In this document: positions 18,714-27,657 of the stretch, piece after piece
Layout of the letters: each line of letters starts with the position of its first letter
How positions within the stretch are numbered: the stretch's first letter is position 1
Source: Novipirellula artificiosorum
Lineage (GTDB): Bacteria > Planctomycetota > Planctomycetia > Pirellulales > Pirellulaceae
NCBI RefSeq assembly: GCF_007860135.1
Contig: NZ_SJPV01000004.1
Location: forward strand, 522,526 to 586,525
Direction of reading: 5' to 3'
Length of the DNA stretch: 64,000 nt
Notes under the pieces: generated by a model
What the model saw: only the letters and a program-made list of their open reading frames with translations
Told to the model about the DNA's origin: nothing
Database searches by the model: none
Position numbers and translations under genes: made by a program

Positions 18714-19343
18714 ATGGCAGTTATGACACGATCACCGGAAACCAGCGATAGCCTGCTGCTGAGCGTGCGAGATACGGACGATCGGGCGGCGTGGGATCGG
18801 TTTGTCGCAATCTACCGCCCAATGGTGTACCGCATCGGTCGCCGCGCTGGGTTGCAGGACAGCGACGCCGAGGATCTGGCTCAACGCGTGATGATCTCAG
18901 TTGCTGGCGCGATCCCGGATTGGGAAAAAGACCCGCACCAGGGTGGCTTTCGAGGATGGCTCAATCGGATTGCTCGAAATGCTCTGATCAGCATGCTTCG
19001 CAGTCGGAAACTCAGCGAAGCCAACGGGGTGATTGGCAAAGGCGGACTCCCAAAGCAGTTGCTGTCGCCCGAAGCATCTGATGATGAAATCGATCGCATC
19101 ATTCGTCAGGAACATCATCGCAGTCGTTTGCGGTGGGCGGCAGAGCAGGTGCGACACGAATTTACTCAACCGACATGGCGAGCCTTCTGGCTGACCACGC
19201 TTGGTGAGGTCTCGGTTCCCGACGCGGCGGAACAACTTCAAATCTCAGTCGGAAGTGTTTACGCGGCGCGCAGTCGGATCATGCGGAAGCTGCAGGAACT
19301 TGCTCGCGACAGTGACCTATTTAATGCGGAGGATTGTTTATGA
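18714..19343 (+). CDS. ECF sigma factor, STK-linked subfamily (cassette 2)
   Basis: A 209-residue paralogue of the sigma factor at 1324. Region 2 includes AWDRFVAIYRPMVYRIGRR and FRGWLNRIARNALI. The region 4 HTH ends LQISVGSVYAARSRIMRKL. The ATG at 18714 follows AGAGGG, and a second ATG is at 18723. The stop overlaps the kinase start as ATGA (19340-19343), implying translational coupling and roughly equal production. Confidence 0.93.
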   Translation: MAVMTRSPETSDSLLLSVRDTDDRAAWDRFVAIYRPMVYRIGRRAGLQDSDAEDLAQRVMISVAGAIPDWEKDPHQGGFRGWLNRIARNALISMLRSRKLSEANGVIGKGGLPKQLLSPEASDDEIDRIIRQEHHRSRLRWAAEQVRHEFTQPTWRAFWLTTLGEVSVPDAAEQLQISVGSVYAARSRIMRKLQELARDSDLFNAEDCL

Positions 19344-22300
19344 ACGGCCAACCACTCAATCGATGCGATATTGCAAAGCTGGATGCGCTGCTGCGTGGTA
19401 CTCTTTCCCAAGATGAAGCCGCGGACGTGGAAGCTCACCTGTCCGGTTGCAGAACTTGTGCCGAGCGAATTCAGCTTGCGGCGGTACCCGAAACGTCGTG
19501 GGATGAAGCTCAGTCGTTGCTTTCGCTGGACGAGTTCGACGGGTTATCGAGTTTGGCGTCAGCCAGTTCACTGTTTCCGTCAGACGCTGACGATCACGTC
19601 GATTCGCCAACGAAAGATCTACTGTCGCGGGAAATCTCCGGCTGGCTTGATCCGACTGATGATCCGGCGATGCTTGGGCGGTTTGCCGGATATGAAATCG
19701 TGGGCATCATCGGCCATGGCGGTATGGGAATCGTCCTGAAGGGGTTTGAGCGATCACTCAATCGGTACGTGGCAATCAAGATCTTGGCTCCGCGTTTGGC
19801 GACGAATGGATCGGCTCGAAAGCGATTCGCTCGCGAAGCTCAAGCAGCCGCGGCCGTGCGGCACGACAATGTGATCGCGATTCATCGTGTCGACGAATGG
19901 CATGGACTGCCATTCCTGACAATGCCGTACGTGGGTGGTGTTTCGTTACAGAAACGCATTGACCGCGAAGGCCCGCTGAGTATCGAACAAACACTACGTG
20001 TCGGAGTGCAGATCGCGGCCGGACTTGCAGCGGCTCATGCCCAGGGGCTCGTACATCGCGACATCAAACCGGCCAACATCCTGTTGGAGCACGGCGTTGA
20101 ACGTGTCACGATCACGGACTTTGGCCTTGCTCGTGCAGCCGACGACGCCTCAGTCACTCGCACCGGTGTGATCGCGGGAACACCGCAGTATATGTCACCG
20201 GAACAGGCGGAGGCGAAACCGCTCGACGCGCGTAGCGATCTGTTCAGTCTCGGCAGCGTGCTCTACGTGATGGCCACCGGACGCCCGCCATTTCGAGGAG
20301 AGGGTAGCTTCGATGTCCTGAAACGTATCGTCAACGAACCGGCGCGATGCATGCGCGAGATCGAACCAAAAGTTCCCGAATGGTTTGAATGCGTGGTGAA
20401 TCGGCTCCACGCCAAATCACCGGACCAGCGGCCACAATCCGCGGAAGCTGTTGCCGAGCTACTCGAAGACTGCCTCGCTCACGTCCAGCAACCAACAACA
20501 TTTCCGCTTCCGGAATCCGTTGCCACGCTGTCAGCCAAACAAGGCAATCGCCCGCCGTTGAAGAAGTTCATCGCCGCCGCAGCCTGCGCCTTCTCGCTGA
20601 TCTTCGCGGGTGTGTTGATCGTGTTGGAGCTCAACAAAGGCACGCTGACGATCGAATCGGACGCCGACAATGTTCCCATCAGGATCAAGCACAACGAAGA
20701 CATCGTGAAGCGGCTGTTGGTGAGTCGCGACGGAGCAACAACACGCTTACATGCGGGACAGTACACGCTCGAAATCGACGGACCGCAATTGACTTACGAC
20801 ATTGCCGATGGAACTGTGATCGTCAAACGAGGCGCGACCAACATCGCGAAAGTCACTTACGCAGAAAGCAACGATCATGCTGCGGAACAATTAACGCCAC
20901 GGCAAAGTTTGTCAGCTGCAGTCATTGAATTCAACAACATGTATTCAAAAGACGGAAGAGGCAGGCCGCAGCAGCCTCTCACACAAGATGAGATCATAGC
21001 GTGTCTGCTGTGGAGATTGGGAAACGGCGAACTATCGGACGAACTCGCGGAAGCATCGCGGATGATGCTCGACACCCGAGAACGACTTATGCCCGCAGGT
21101 TGGCAACTCACCGGCGGGCTCAAGCGTCGTCGACATGAGAATGGAAGCACTCATACCTGGGAAGTGAATCTGGAGACGGATGGACTCTCCAGGCCCATTT
21201 CCATTCGTCAAACAGCGATCAGTCCGCCAGAATCGATGAGAACCGTAAGCGTAACACGGGAGGGTGGCATTGAAACGATTCCGCTTGCGTCTGTGATTGA
21301 ATCCTTCAATGCAACCTGGCAGAATCACGACGACTTTGAGAGCACTTCCCATCGAGCCCTTATTCACGGCCTTGAACTGCCTCCTCTGACAATCGATGAA
21401 GTCCTCGCAGCTATCTCGCTGTCGCTATCCACCCGCGATGAAGGGGGCATGTATGACTCAACTTTTCAACGTCTGCAGGCCACTGCCGCAACGCATCGGT
21501 TGCCCGCGGACGTTCGATTTGAGTTGATTCATTCGATTAAAAACGACATCGACCAGTGGTTCACAACTTCGCTGATCCGCATGCTTGTGCCGAGCATCGG
21601 CAACTCAGAATCACCGTACCTGCTCACCGTTCGGCGGCAATTCATTGAAACCGATTCCAACAAGCCTGCGGCGACACACTGGGGAAAACCTGACCGCAAT
21701 GGATTGCAGGCGGGTGTTCGACTGGTGCCTGCTCAGCGAACCTATCAACATGGACAGGTTGTGGATATCGAGTTCCTGTACCGGAGCACTACCAGCAAAA
21801 AAGTCCCGGCTACATTGCCTGCTACCTTTCAATTCGGAAAAGTCTCAGGGATTCGCCTCGAACGCGTAAGCTTTGTGCAGCCCAAGTGGCCTGATGGTTC
21901 GGTCCACACGTTGATTGGCAACGAACCGGTGGTTGTGCGAGGGCATCGAATGCAAATCTGCTTTGACAGTGACGAAGCATTGAAGCCCGGCGTCAACCTG
22001 AAGGCAATCACGCGGCCTAAAGCGAATCACTACGTGCGGATCGCGGTGCCGAATCCTGGCGACGGTGCTGCGGACGCACCGCTTGACATCTCTGATCGCC
22101 TTTTTTTCAGCATCCCTTCGCTCACGCCTCCCAAAGTTCTTCCGATATCTGAATTGCATTACTATCAACATTGGGGGACGTCCGTGCCTGGATACCGGCG
22201 CCCTGAGCAATCGACTCCCGACCCTGAGTTCATCGATCCCTTTCAAATTGGCGTGTCGCTCGGGCCCGCCGATAAGAGCCAAGTTCCCGCGTACTACTCC

Positions 22301-22663
22301 AGCGGACTGCAAGTCATTAAAGTAGCACCGTACAGCCCCGCAGATTATGTGGGCATCGAGGTTGGCGACATCCTGCTCTCATGGGAGGGTAATCAGATTT
22401 ACGGTGACGATCCGAACAAACCCTTTGTGAACTACAACGGCCCGAACAACCAACTGCGCGCGGCACTTGAGATGAATGCCAAGAGCAAGGGGTGGGCAAC
22501 GTTCAACATGGATTTTGATTTGCTGGATCACCGCTCGGGTGAAGTAATCCGTATTTTTCCGTGGTTTGGTGAAACGGCAGGCGGCAGTCCCAACAAAACG
22601 GAGGTGATCAGACGCTTAATGGATCGCAAACGTCTTCGCGAAGAGTCGAGCGGGAAGGATTAG
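19340..22663 (+). CDS. Transmembrane Ser/Thr kinase with repeat ectodomain and PDZ-like end (STK2)
   Basis: The ATG at 19340 has GGAGG (19328-19332) at 7 bp and is preferred to TTG 19334. There is an N-terminal zinc motif AHLSGCRTC. The kinase spans about 112-385, with GHGGMGIV, HRDIKPAN and DFGLA, so it appears active. TM is at about 407-431. The ectodomain has two LTx[DE]E repeats (about 523-627 and 651-772), a WG/GLQA module (about 778-925, WGKPDRNGLQAGVR) and a PDZ-like segment (about 967-1073: SGLQVIKVAPYSPADY, then VGDILLSWEG). The ectodomain closely mirrors the middle of STK1 but lacks the DUF1559 and SecD-like parts. Confidence 0.92.
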   Translation: MNGQPLNRCDIAKLDALLRGTLSQDEAADVEAHLSGCRTCAERIQLAAVPETSWDEAQSLLSLDEFDGLSSLASASSLFPSDADDHVDSPTKDLLSREISGWLDPTDDPAMLGRFAGYEIVGIIGHGGMGIVLKGFERSLNRYVAIKILAPRLATNGSARKRFAREAQAAAAVRHDNVIAIHRVDEWHGLPFLTMPYVGGVSLQKRIDREGPLSIEQTLRVGVQIAAGLAAAHAQGLVHRDIKPANILLEHGVERVTITDFGLARAADDASVTRTGVIAGTPQYMSPEQAEAKPLDARSDLFSLGSVLYVMATGRPPFRGEGSFDVLKRIVNEPARCMREIEPKVPEWFECVVNRLHAKSPDQRPQSAEAVAELLEDCLAHVQQPTTFPLPESVATLSAKQGNRPPLKKFIAAAACAFSLIFAGVLIVLELNKGTLTIESDADNVPIRIKHNEDIVKRLLVSRDGATTRLHAGQYTLEIDGPQLTYDIADGTVIVKRGATNIAKVTYAESNDHAAEQLTPRQSLSAAVIEFNNMYSKDGRGRPQQPLTQDEIIACLLWRLGNGELSDELAEASRMMLDTRERLMPAGWQLTGGLKRRRHENGSTHTWEVNLETDGLSRPISIRQTAISPPESMRTVSVTREGGIETIPLASVIESFNATWQNHDDFESTSHRALIHGLELPPLTIDEVLAAISLSLSTRDEGGMYDSTFQRLQATAATHRLPADVRFELIHSIKNDIDQWFTTSLIRMLVPSIGNSESPYLLTVRRQFIETDSNKPAATHWGKPDRNGLQAGVRLVPAQRTYQHGQVVDIEFLYRSTTSKKVPATLPATFQFGKVSGIRLERVSFVQPKWPDGSVHTLIGNEPVVVRGHRMQICFDSDEALKPGVNLKAITRPKANHYVRIAVPNPGDGAADAPLDISDRLFFSIPSLTPPKVLPISELHYYQHWGTSVPGYRRPEQSTPDPEFIDPFQIGVSLGPADKSQVPAYYSSGLQVIKVAPYSPADYVGIEVGDILLSWEGNQIYGDDPNKPFVNYNGPNNQLRAALEMNAKSKGWATFNMDFDLLDHRSGEVIRIFPWFGETAGGSPNKTEVIRRLMDRKRLREESSGKD

Positions 22664-22759
22664 TCGTTCCGCTAAGACGGCGACTGACGGAATTTTGAAG
22701 ATATTCTGTAAGGATTCACTCGGGCGAGGTACCAATACTACTGGAGTGACGTTTTTTCG

Positions 22760-23323
22760 TTGTCTGACAGAGATCATTGGGTGCTTGACGAAGATCAAAA
22801 GTCGATATTTACGAACTGGCTTGAGGAACATGGCTCCTCAGTCATGAAGGTCGCTCGCGCCTACACGCTCACCAGTGAGGAATCGCAGGACCTCGCTCAG
22901 GAAATCTTGCTTCAAGCGTGGCAGTCGCTATCGCGATTTCAAGGGAAGGCAAGTGCGGCGACGTGGTTCTATCGTGTGGCTCTGCACACGGCAATGAATT
23001 GGCATCGCAAGGACAGGCCGCGACGAACCAGGCAACAACCGCTGATGGAAGTGCAAACGGTGACGACTGACGAGTCCAGCAGTGCCGAACAGGTGCAACA
23101 ATGCGAGACCGTCGAGCAACTCTACGCGGCCATTGCTCAGTTACCGAATACCGACGCCGCGCTCGTGTTGCTGTACTTGGACGACCTGAGCTACCGAGAG
23201 ATGGCCGAAGTGTTGGGCATTTCGGAGAACAACGTGGGAGTGAAGTTGAATCGGGCGAAAAAGGCTCTCAGCGCGCTGATGAACAGTGAGTCCCATAAAT
23301 TGGGGGAATCCGATGAGTCTTGA
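22760..23323 (+). CDS. RpoE-like ECF sigma factor
   Basis: A 187-residue sigma factor of a different subfamily from the kinase-linked ones. Region 2 shows ESQDLAQEILLQAWQSLSRF and TWFYRVALHTAMNW. Region 4 shows LPNTDAALVLLYLDDLSYREM and ISENNVGVKLNRAKKAL. No in-frame ATG precedes region 2, so TTG 22760 is the likely start. It overlaps the next gene by 11 bp. TGTAAG at 22707 may belong to its promoter. Confidence 0.9.
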   Translation: MSDRDHWVLDEDQKSIFTNWLEEHGSSVMKVARAYTLTSEESQDLAQEILLQAWQSLSRFQGKASAATWFYRVALHTAMNWHRKDRPRRTRQQPLMEVQTVTTDESSSAEQVQQCETVEQLYAAIAQLPNTDAALVLLYLDDLSYREMAEVLGISENNVGVKLNRAKKALSALMNSESHKLGESDES

Positions 23324-25751
23324 CAAATACCAACAAGCGTGGAAGGCCGAAGCATCGCAAGTGCAAGTAACGTTCGACGCGGACTTGCTGTCGAAGGAAG
23401 TCCAGCAGTCGCACGATACTTTTCGGTCGTTGATCTTCTGGCGCGACGTTCGAGAGGTTGGAACGTCGCTGGTGATGATCCCTATCTGGTTCGTGATGGG
23501 CATCGGCATGTCACTGCCCTGGACGTGGTATTTGACCGTGCCCGCGCTGCTATGGATTGCCGGCTTCATGTTGGTAGATCGTCGTCGTCACCCTCAACGG
23601 CCAAGTGATCCAGGCGAACCACTGTTGTTCTATGTGAAGGAATCACGGGCTCAGGTCGAGCATCAGATCTGGTTGCTACGGAATGTGTTTTGGTGGTACC
23701 TGCTGCCGCCTTCAATTTCGATCATGGCGTTTTTTACAAATGTTGCATGGGATAGTAGCGAGAGTTGGCTTGGATTCATTTTTGTCGCTGGATTTGAAGG
23801 AATCTTTCTGTTTCTTCTTTACGGCTGGGTCTATCGACTGAATCAACGGGCCGTTCGAGATCAACTCGAGCCGCGACGAATCGATCTCCAGAAACTCATC
23901 ACGTATTTGGAAGGCGAAAGCCCTGCTGAAGACTCCAGCGAGATGATCGATATTGTTTCCGCTTTGTCGGGAACCGATGGAAACGCTGGGTTGAGTCCCA
24001 ACTGGGCCCGTTGGGCCGAGAACTGGAATCGGATCATACCGTCGTGGCGTGAAGTGGCCATCATCCTCGTCCCCACGCTGGTCGGAGCGTCCCTTGGATT
24101 CCGATTTCCGCTCACTGACATGGGGCCTGTGTTTTTCCAGTCCGTAGTCGCGGCTGTGATTCCATTCGAGATTGCTTTTTTCGGCCTCTGGTATCTTTCT
24201 TACCGACGTCACAAGGAGCATCCGTTCTCGGGCAAAGGCAGCGTCCGCCTCAACACACCGGCGATTGTCACGATCGTCATGATCACGGTGATTTCGACTT
24301 TAGCCTTCGCCGCAATCTTTTCATGCTTCAGGGAGTTGATGTCGCGACGGGGGCCTGGCTTGGATGACATCAGTGCATTTGTCGACGATGACATCAAGCA
24401 CATCGACACTTGGTTGCAAAGCCTGACGGATTCGTCTTATCCCAGCCTCAGCGCTGTCGTCGTTCGTGACGGTGAGATTGTCTACCAGGGTGCAGTCGGA
24501 TTTGAGGATATTGAGATACGACGGCCAGCGACAGCGCGAACTCAATATCATGTCGCATCGGTGACCAAGGTGTTCACGGCATCACTAGCGGTGATGTTGC
24601 ATGAACAGGGAGTGATCGATCTGGACCAGGCGGCGGCAAGCTATCTTCCAAACGACGTTCGGATAAGCACCACGCCTGAGCTTGGAGCAACCATCACTCT
24701 GCGGCAGCTTGCGTCGCACACCTCGGGCTTACCGAGCGGCGTTCCAGGCCAGGTTCAATCGGGCGAAGGTCGGTACGAATTGGAACCCCAGCGGCTCTAT
24801 GATCATTTGGCCAGCGTCGAATTGATTTCCAATCCCGGCGATGGCAAGGAGTATTCCAACCTGGGATTCGGATTGCTTGGGCATGTACTCGAGAGGGCCG
24901 CAAATAAGCCGATCGATCGATTGTTGCAAGAGATGCTTTGCGATCCGCTGCAACTGAACAACACCGCAATCGAAGGCGACGCCAAGCTTCACCCAGCCAC
25001 CGGCTATGCTAGAAAAAGTCGCGGCGGTGCGGTGCAAACGCATTCTCTCCAAGAACGATTGGCAGGTTCCGGTGGCTTGGTCACGACCACCGAAGACCTG
25101 GGAAAGTTTCTGATAGCTCAGATGAAACCGGGCGTGTTCAGCAACGAGATGCTCGGCCAACTTCATACGGAAACGAAGCTGCCCAGTGGATCGCCATCGG
25201 GGACTGCGCTCGGATGGTCGGTAAAATCGATCGATGGCGTAGGTCGTATCCTGGAAAAAAATGGCAGTCGCAGCAATTGTAGTGCGTGGATCGGGTTCTC
25301 GCCGGAAGACGGAGTCGGCGTTGCAGTGGTAACCAATTGCGGTGGACCGATTGTCGATCCGATCGGCCGCAAGTTGTTGGAGCGGTCCATTTCCCTTTCG
25401 CAAAGGAAACTGGTGACAAAGGATGGCTATGCGAAGGTGGCACCCTATACCGGCGTCCGCTGGGAAAACGGCCGGCCCATCGTTCGTGTGCATGACCGTT
25501 GGACTCCGCTCGTTTCAATCGATGGCATACCGATCGATCGTATCATGGATTTTGCAAACCAAGAGTACGGCGAGATTGCACACAAACGATTTGCCGAAGA
25601 CTTGGTTGAGGTCTTGTCAACGATGGGTCACGAGCCAAAGTGGGAATTGACTTTGGGTCTCGAATCCACAAGTGGGCAGGTCGAGCAGTTACCGATTCGG
25701 ATGACTGAACAGAATCGCAAACTTGCACAAAAATACTTGCGGGATCGCTGA
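23313..25751 (+). CDS. Polytopic membrane protein fused to class C beta-lactamase-like domain; possible anti-sigma
   Basis: The ATG at 23313 has GGGGGAA upstream; an earlier GTG at 23286 is less likely. Residues 1-370 hold a cytoplasmic N terminus and about six TM helices in two groups. Residues about 375-650 form a serine beta-lactamase/PBP-like domain: SxxK at Ser416-Lys419 (SVTK), YSN at 514-516, and HTSGLP. A C-terminal extension of about 160 residues follows. Overlap with the sigma gene suggests it holds the sigma factor at the membrane and senses a peptidoglycan- or beta-lactam-like ligand. That is inference by analogy with BlaR-type receptors, which are otherwise unrelated. Confidence 0.85.
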   Translation: MSLDKYQQAWKAEASQVQVTFDADLLSKEVQQSHDTFRSLIFWRDVREVGTSLVMIPIWFVMGIGMSLPWTWYLTVPALLWIAGFMLVDRRRHPQRPSDPGEPLLFYVKESRAQVEHQIWLLRNVFWWYLLPPSISIMAFFTNVAWDSSESWLGFIFVAGFEGIFLFLLYGWVYRLNQRAVRDQLEPRRIDLQKLITYLEGESPAEDSSEMIDIVSALSGTDGNAGLSPNWARWAENWNRIIPSWREVAIILVPTLVGASLGFRFPLTDMGPVFFQSVVAAVIPFEIAFFGLWYLSYRRHKEHPFSGKGSVRLNTPAIVTIVMITVISTLAFAAIFSCFRELMSRRGPGLDDISAFVDDDIKHIDTWLQSLTDSSYPSLSAVVVRDGEIVYQGAVGFEDIEIRRPATARTQYHVASVTKVFTASLAVMLHEQGVIDLDQAAASYLPNDVRISTTPELGATITLRQLASHTSGLPSGVPGQVQSGEGRYELEPQRLYDHLASVELISNPGDGKEYSNLGFGLLGHVLERAANKPIDRLLQEMLCDPLQLNNTAIEGDAKLHPATGYARKSRGGAVQTHSLQERLAGSGGLVTTTEDLGKFLIAQMKPGVFSNEMLGQLHTETKLPSGSPSGTALGWSVKSIDGVGRILEKNGSRSNCSAWIGFSPEDGVGVAVVTNCGGPIVDPIGRKLLERSISLSQRKLVTKDGYAKVAPYTGVRWENGRPIVRVHDRWTPLVSIDGIPIDRIMDFANQEYGEIAHKRFAEDLVEVLSTMGHEPKWELTLGLESTSGQVEQLPIRMTEQNRKLAQKYLRDR

Positions 25752-25961
25752 TTGAGTAACTCATTTGCGAGCGAAGCAGTTCATGCAATGTTGCCGTTCG
25801 CAAATTGTCAGCGACATCTTTGAGCGTCGTCCAAGCCCAGCATGGGGAATCCAAAATTTTTCACATTCGTTTGTAATGTTCGCGCCGCCGAAGTTACCAA
25901 TAGTAGTAGCAAAGGCTGCCAGTCTTGCACGACAACTTCATTTCCAACTAGGAGCTTTCTC

Positions 25962-27422
25962 ATGCGATACTTCGCACCCATTGCTCGTTTGTTCGTGCTT
26001 CTCGCATTGTTTGTAGCGACAATTCGTTGTTCCACCTCTGCTGCGCAAGCGCAGACAAATGACGTTGCCGCCAAGCTCGCGGAAATTTGCCGCAAGCATG
26101 ATGTGCCGGCAATGACTGCTGCTGTGGTCAACTCGAATGCATTGGTGACATCGGATTGCTTTGGCATCCGCAAGAAAGGAACTTCCGACAAGGTTGAATT
26201 ATCAGATCGGTTTCCGATTGGCTCTAACACCAAGTCGATGACGGCGACGTTGGCAGCCGTTATGGTGGATTCAGGAAAAATCGATTGGTCAACGAGCATT
26301 GGCGAAGTTTGGCCCCAAGCCACTGACGATGACATTCATCCAAAGCTAAGCACGGTGACACTGGATCAGTTGTTGACGCATCAAAGTGGACTGCCCGGTG
26401 ATATTTCAGAATTTTCAGGTCAGGCGTGGGCTAGCTTCTTCGAGGAAAAGCAATCGCCTGTATTGGAGCGCCGACGTATGCTCAAGCTGGTGCTTTCCAA
26501 GGCACCTTCGCAACCTCAAGGAAAATTCGCCTACTCGAATCTCGGTTACGCGATCGCCTCAGCGATGTTGGAAACCCGCGCACAAGAGTCGTATGAGTCG
26601 CTGATGAAGAAGCATGTTTTCGATCCACTGGAAATGCACTCGGCAGACTTTCGATCTATGGGGTCGGCAAAGCAATTGCGGTCACCTCTCTTGTGGGGAC
26701 ACGCGCAGAGCGGCGAGCCCATTGATCCAAGAACGGCGGGTGCTGAAAACCCAACGGTCTATGCAGCCGCTGGTACGGTGCATTTGTCCATCGAAGACTA
26801 CGCGAAGTACGCACGGTGGCATTTAGCGGCAAAACCCGCGCCGGTACTGCGATCACAAAGCGCATTGGACCATCTACACAAGCCGCAAGTCGACTATACC
26901 CTCCCCGGCGCAAAGTACGCGTGCGGATGGATTTGCATGGATACTGCGCTCGGTCCCGCGCTCAACCACGCCGGGTCCAACACGAATTCCTGGGCATTGA
27001 TCTGGATCTTGCCCGAATCCGACTTCGCAGCCATCGTTTGCACGAACTCGGGGCAGCAAAAAGCATATATCGCTTGCGACGAGATGATGAGTTATCTGAT
27101 GTTGGAACACGCTTCCGCCAAAAGCACGAAGCGTGCAGCATTGCCTGCAACCGATCCGGGCGAAGTCACACCCGAGCGTCTGGTAGGACATTACCAACTT
27201 AATCCCAACTTTGTCTTTGACGTGCGCAACGAAAACGGTCGCTTGTTCGTTACTGTCACGAACCAGCCAACAAATGAAGTATTCGCTGACTCACCAACGC
27301 AGTGGTCGTATCGCGGAATCGATGCAAAGCTGGAGTTTCATCTTCGCTCCAAGAGTCCTGCCTACGCATTAACGCTTCACCAAAATGGAATCGCACAACA
27401 AGCAAAGAGAGTCCGCGAATGA
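25962..27422 (+). CDS. Secreted serine hydrolase, beta-lactamase class C/PBP-like
   Basis: The start is at 25962 because TAGGAG lies 7 bp upstream and a signal peptide follows (MRYFAPIARLFVLLALFVAT); the frame is open back to 25842. SxxK is Ser88-Lys91 (SNTK), YSN is at 191-193, and HQSGLPGD and HAGSNTN resemble the remaining active-site motifs. All catalytic elements look intact. A lipocalin-like C-terminal tail follows at about 400-486. It is a paralogue of the catalytic part of the preceding membrane protein, 210 bp away in the same direction. Likely a D-Ala carboxypeptidase, esterase or similar; substrate unknown. Confidence 0.87.
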   Translation: MRYFAPIARLFVLLALFVATIRCSTSAAQAQTNDVAAKLAEICRKHDVPAMTAAVVNSNALVTSDCFGIRKKGTSDKVELSDRFPIGSNTKSMTATLAAVMVDSGKIDWSTSIGEVWPQATDDDIHPKLSTVTLDQLLTHQSGLPGDISEFSGQAWASFFEEKQSPVLERRRMLKLVLSKAPSQPQGKFAYSNLGYAIASAMLETRAQESYESLMKKHVFDPLEMHSADFRSMGSAKQLRSPLLWGHAQSGEPIDPRTAGAENPTVYAAAGTVHLSIEDYAKYARWHLAAKPAPVLRSQSALDHLHKPQVDYTLPGAKYACGWICMDTALGPALNHAGSNTNSWALIWILPESDFAAIVCTNSGQQKAYIACDEMMSYLMLEHASAKSTKRAALPATDPGEVTPERLVGHYQLNPNFVFDVRNENGRLFVTVTNQPTNEVFADSPTQWSYRGIDAKLEFHLRSKSPAYALTLHQNGIAQQAKRVRE

Positions 27423-27485
27423 TTCGGCAGCAGACTGGCTGTGCCGCAGCAAGTACGATCAGTTTAGACTGCATTGGACGCCCAA

Positions 27486-27520
27486 GCGAGTGAGTAGGAG
27501 AAGAGAGCTCTCTCGCTCGC
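27486..27520. terminator. Imperfect hairpin after serine hydrolase gene
   Basis: GCGAGTGAG (27486-27494) pairs with CTCGCTCGC (27512-27520) with one G-T pair, and the loop contains the palindrome GAGAGCTCTC. It is 64 bp past the stop. There is no immediate T-tract, so terminator function is tentative. Confidence 0.4.
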
Positions 27521-27657
27521 GATTCGGGCTTGTATCGGCGGTTCTGGAATCCTTTGGCTTTTTGTCACCGACCACCATTGAGATGTGACAGTTCAGTGAA
27601 GCAGTAAGTTTTTGGGCTGCTAAACTGTTCTAGAACCTGTCAACGTCGGAGTGCCAA

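Noticed and set aside
24729..25493. 254-codon minus-strand frame
   Set aside because: Antisense to the beta-lactamase-like domain, which has intact motifs.
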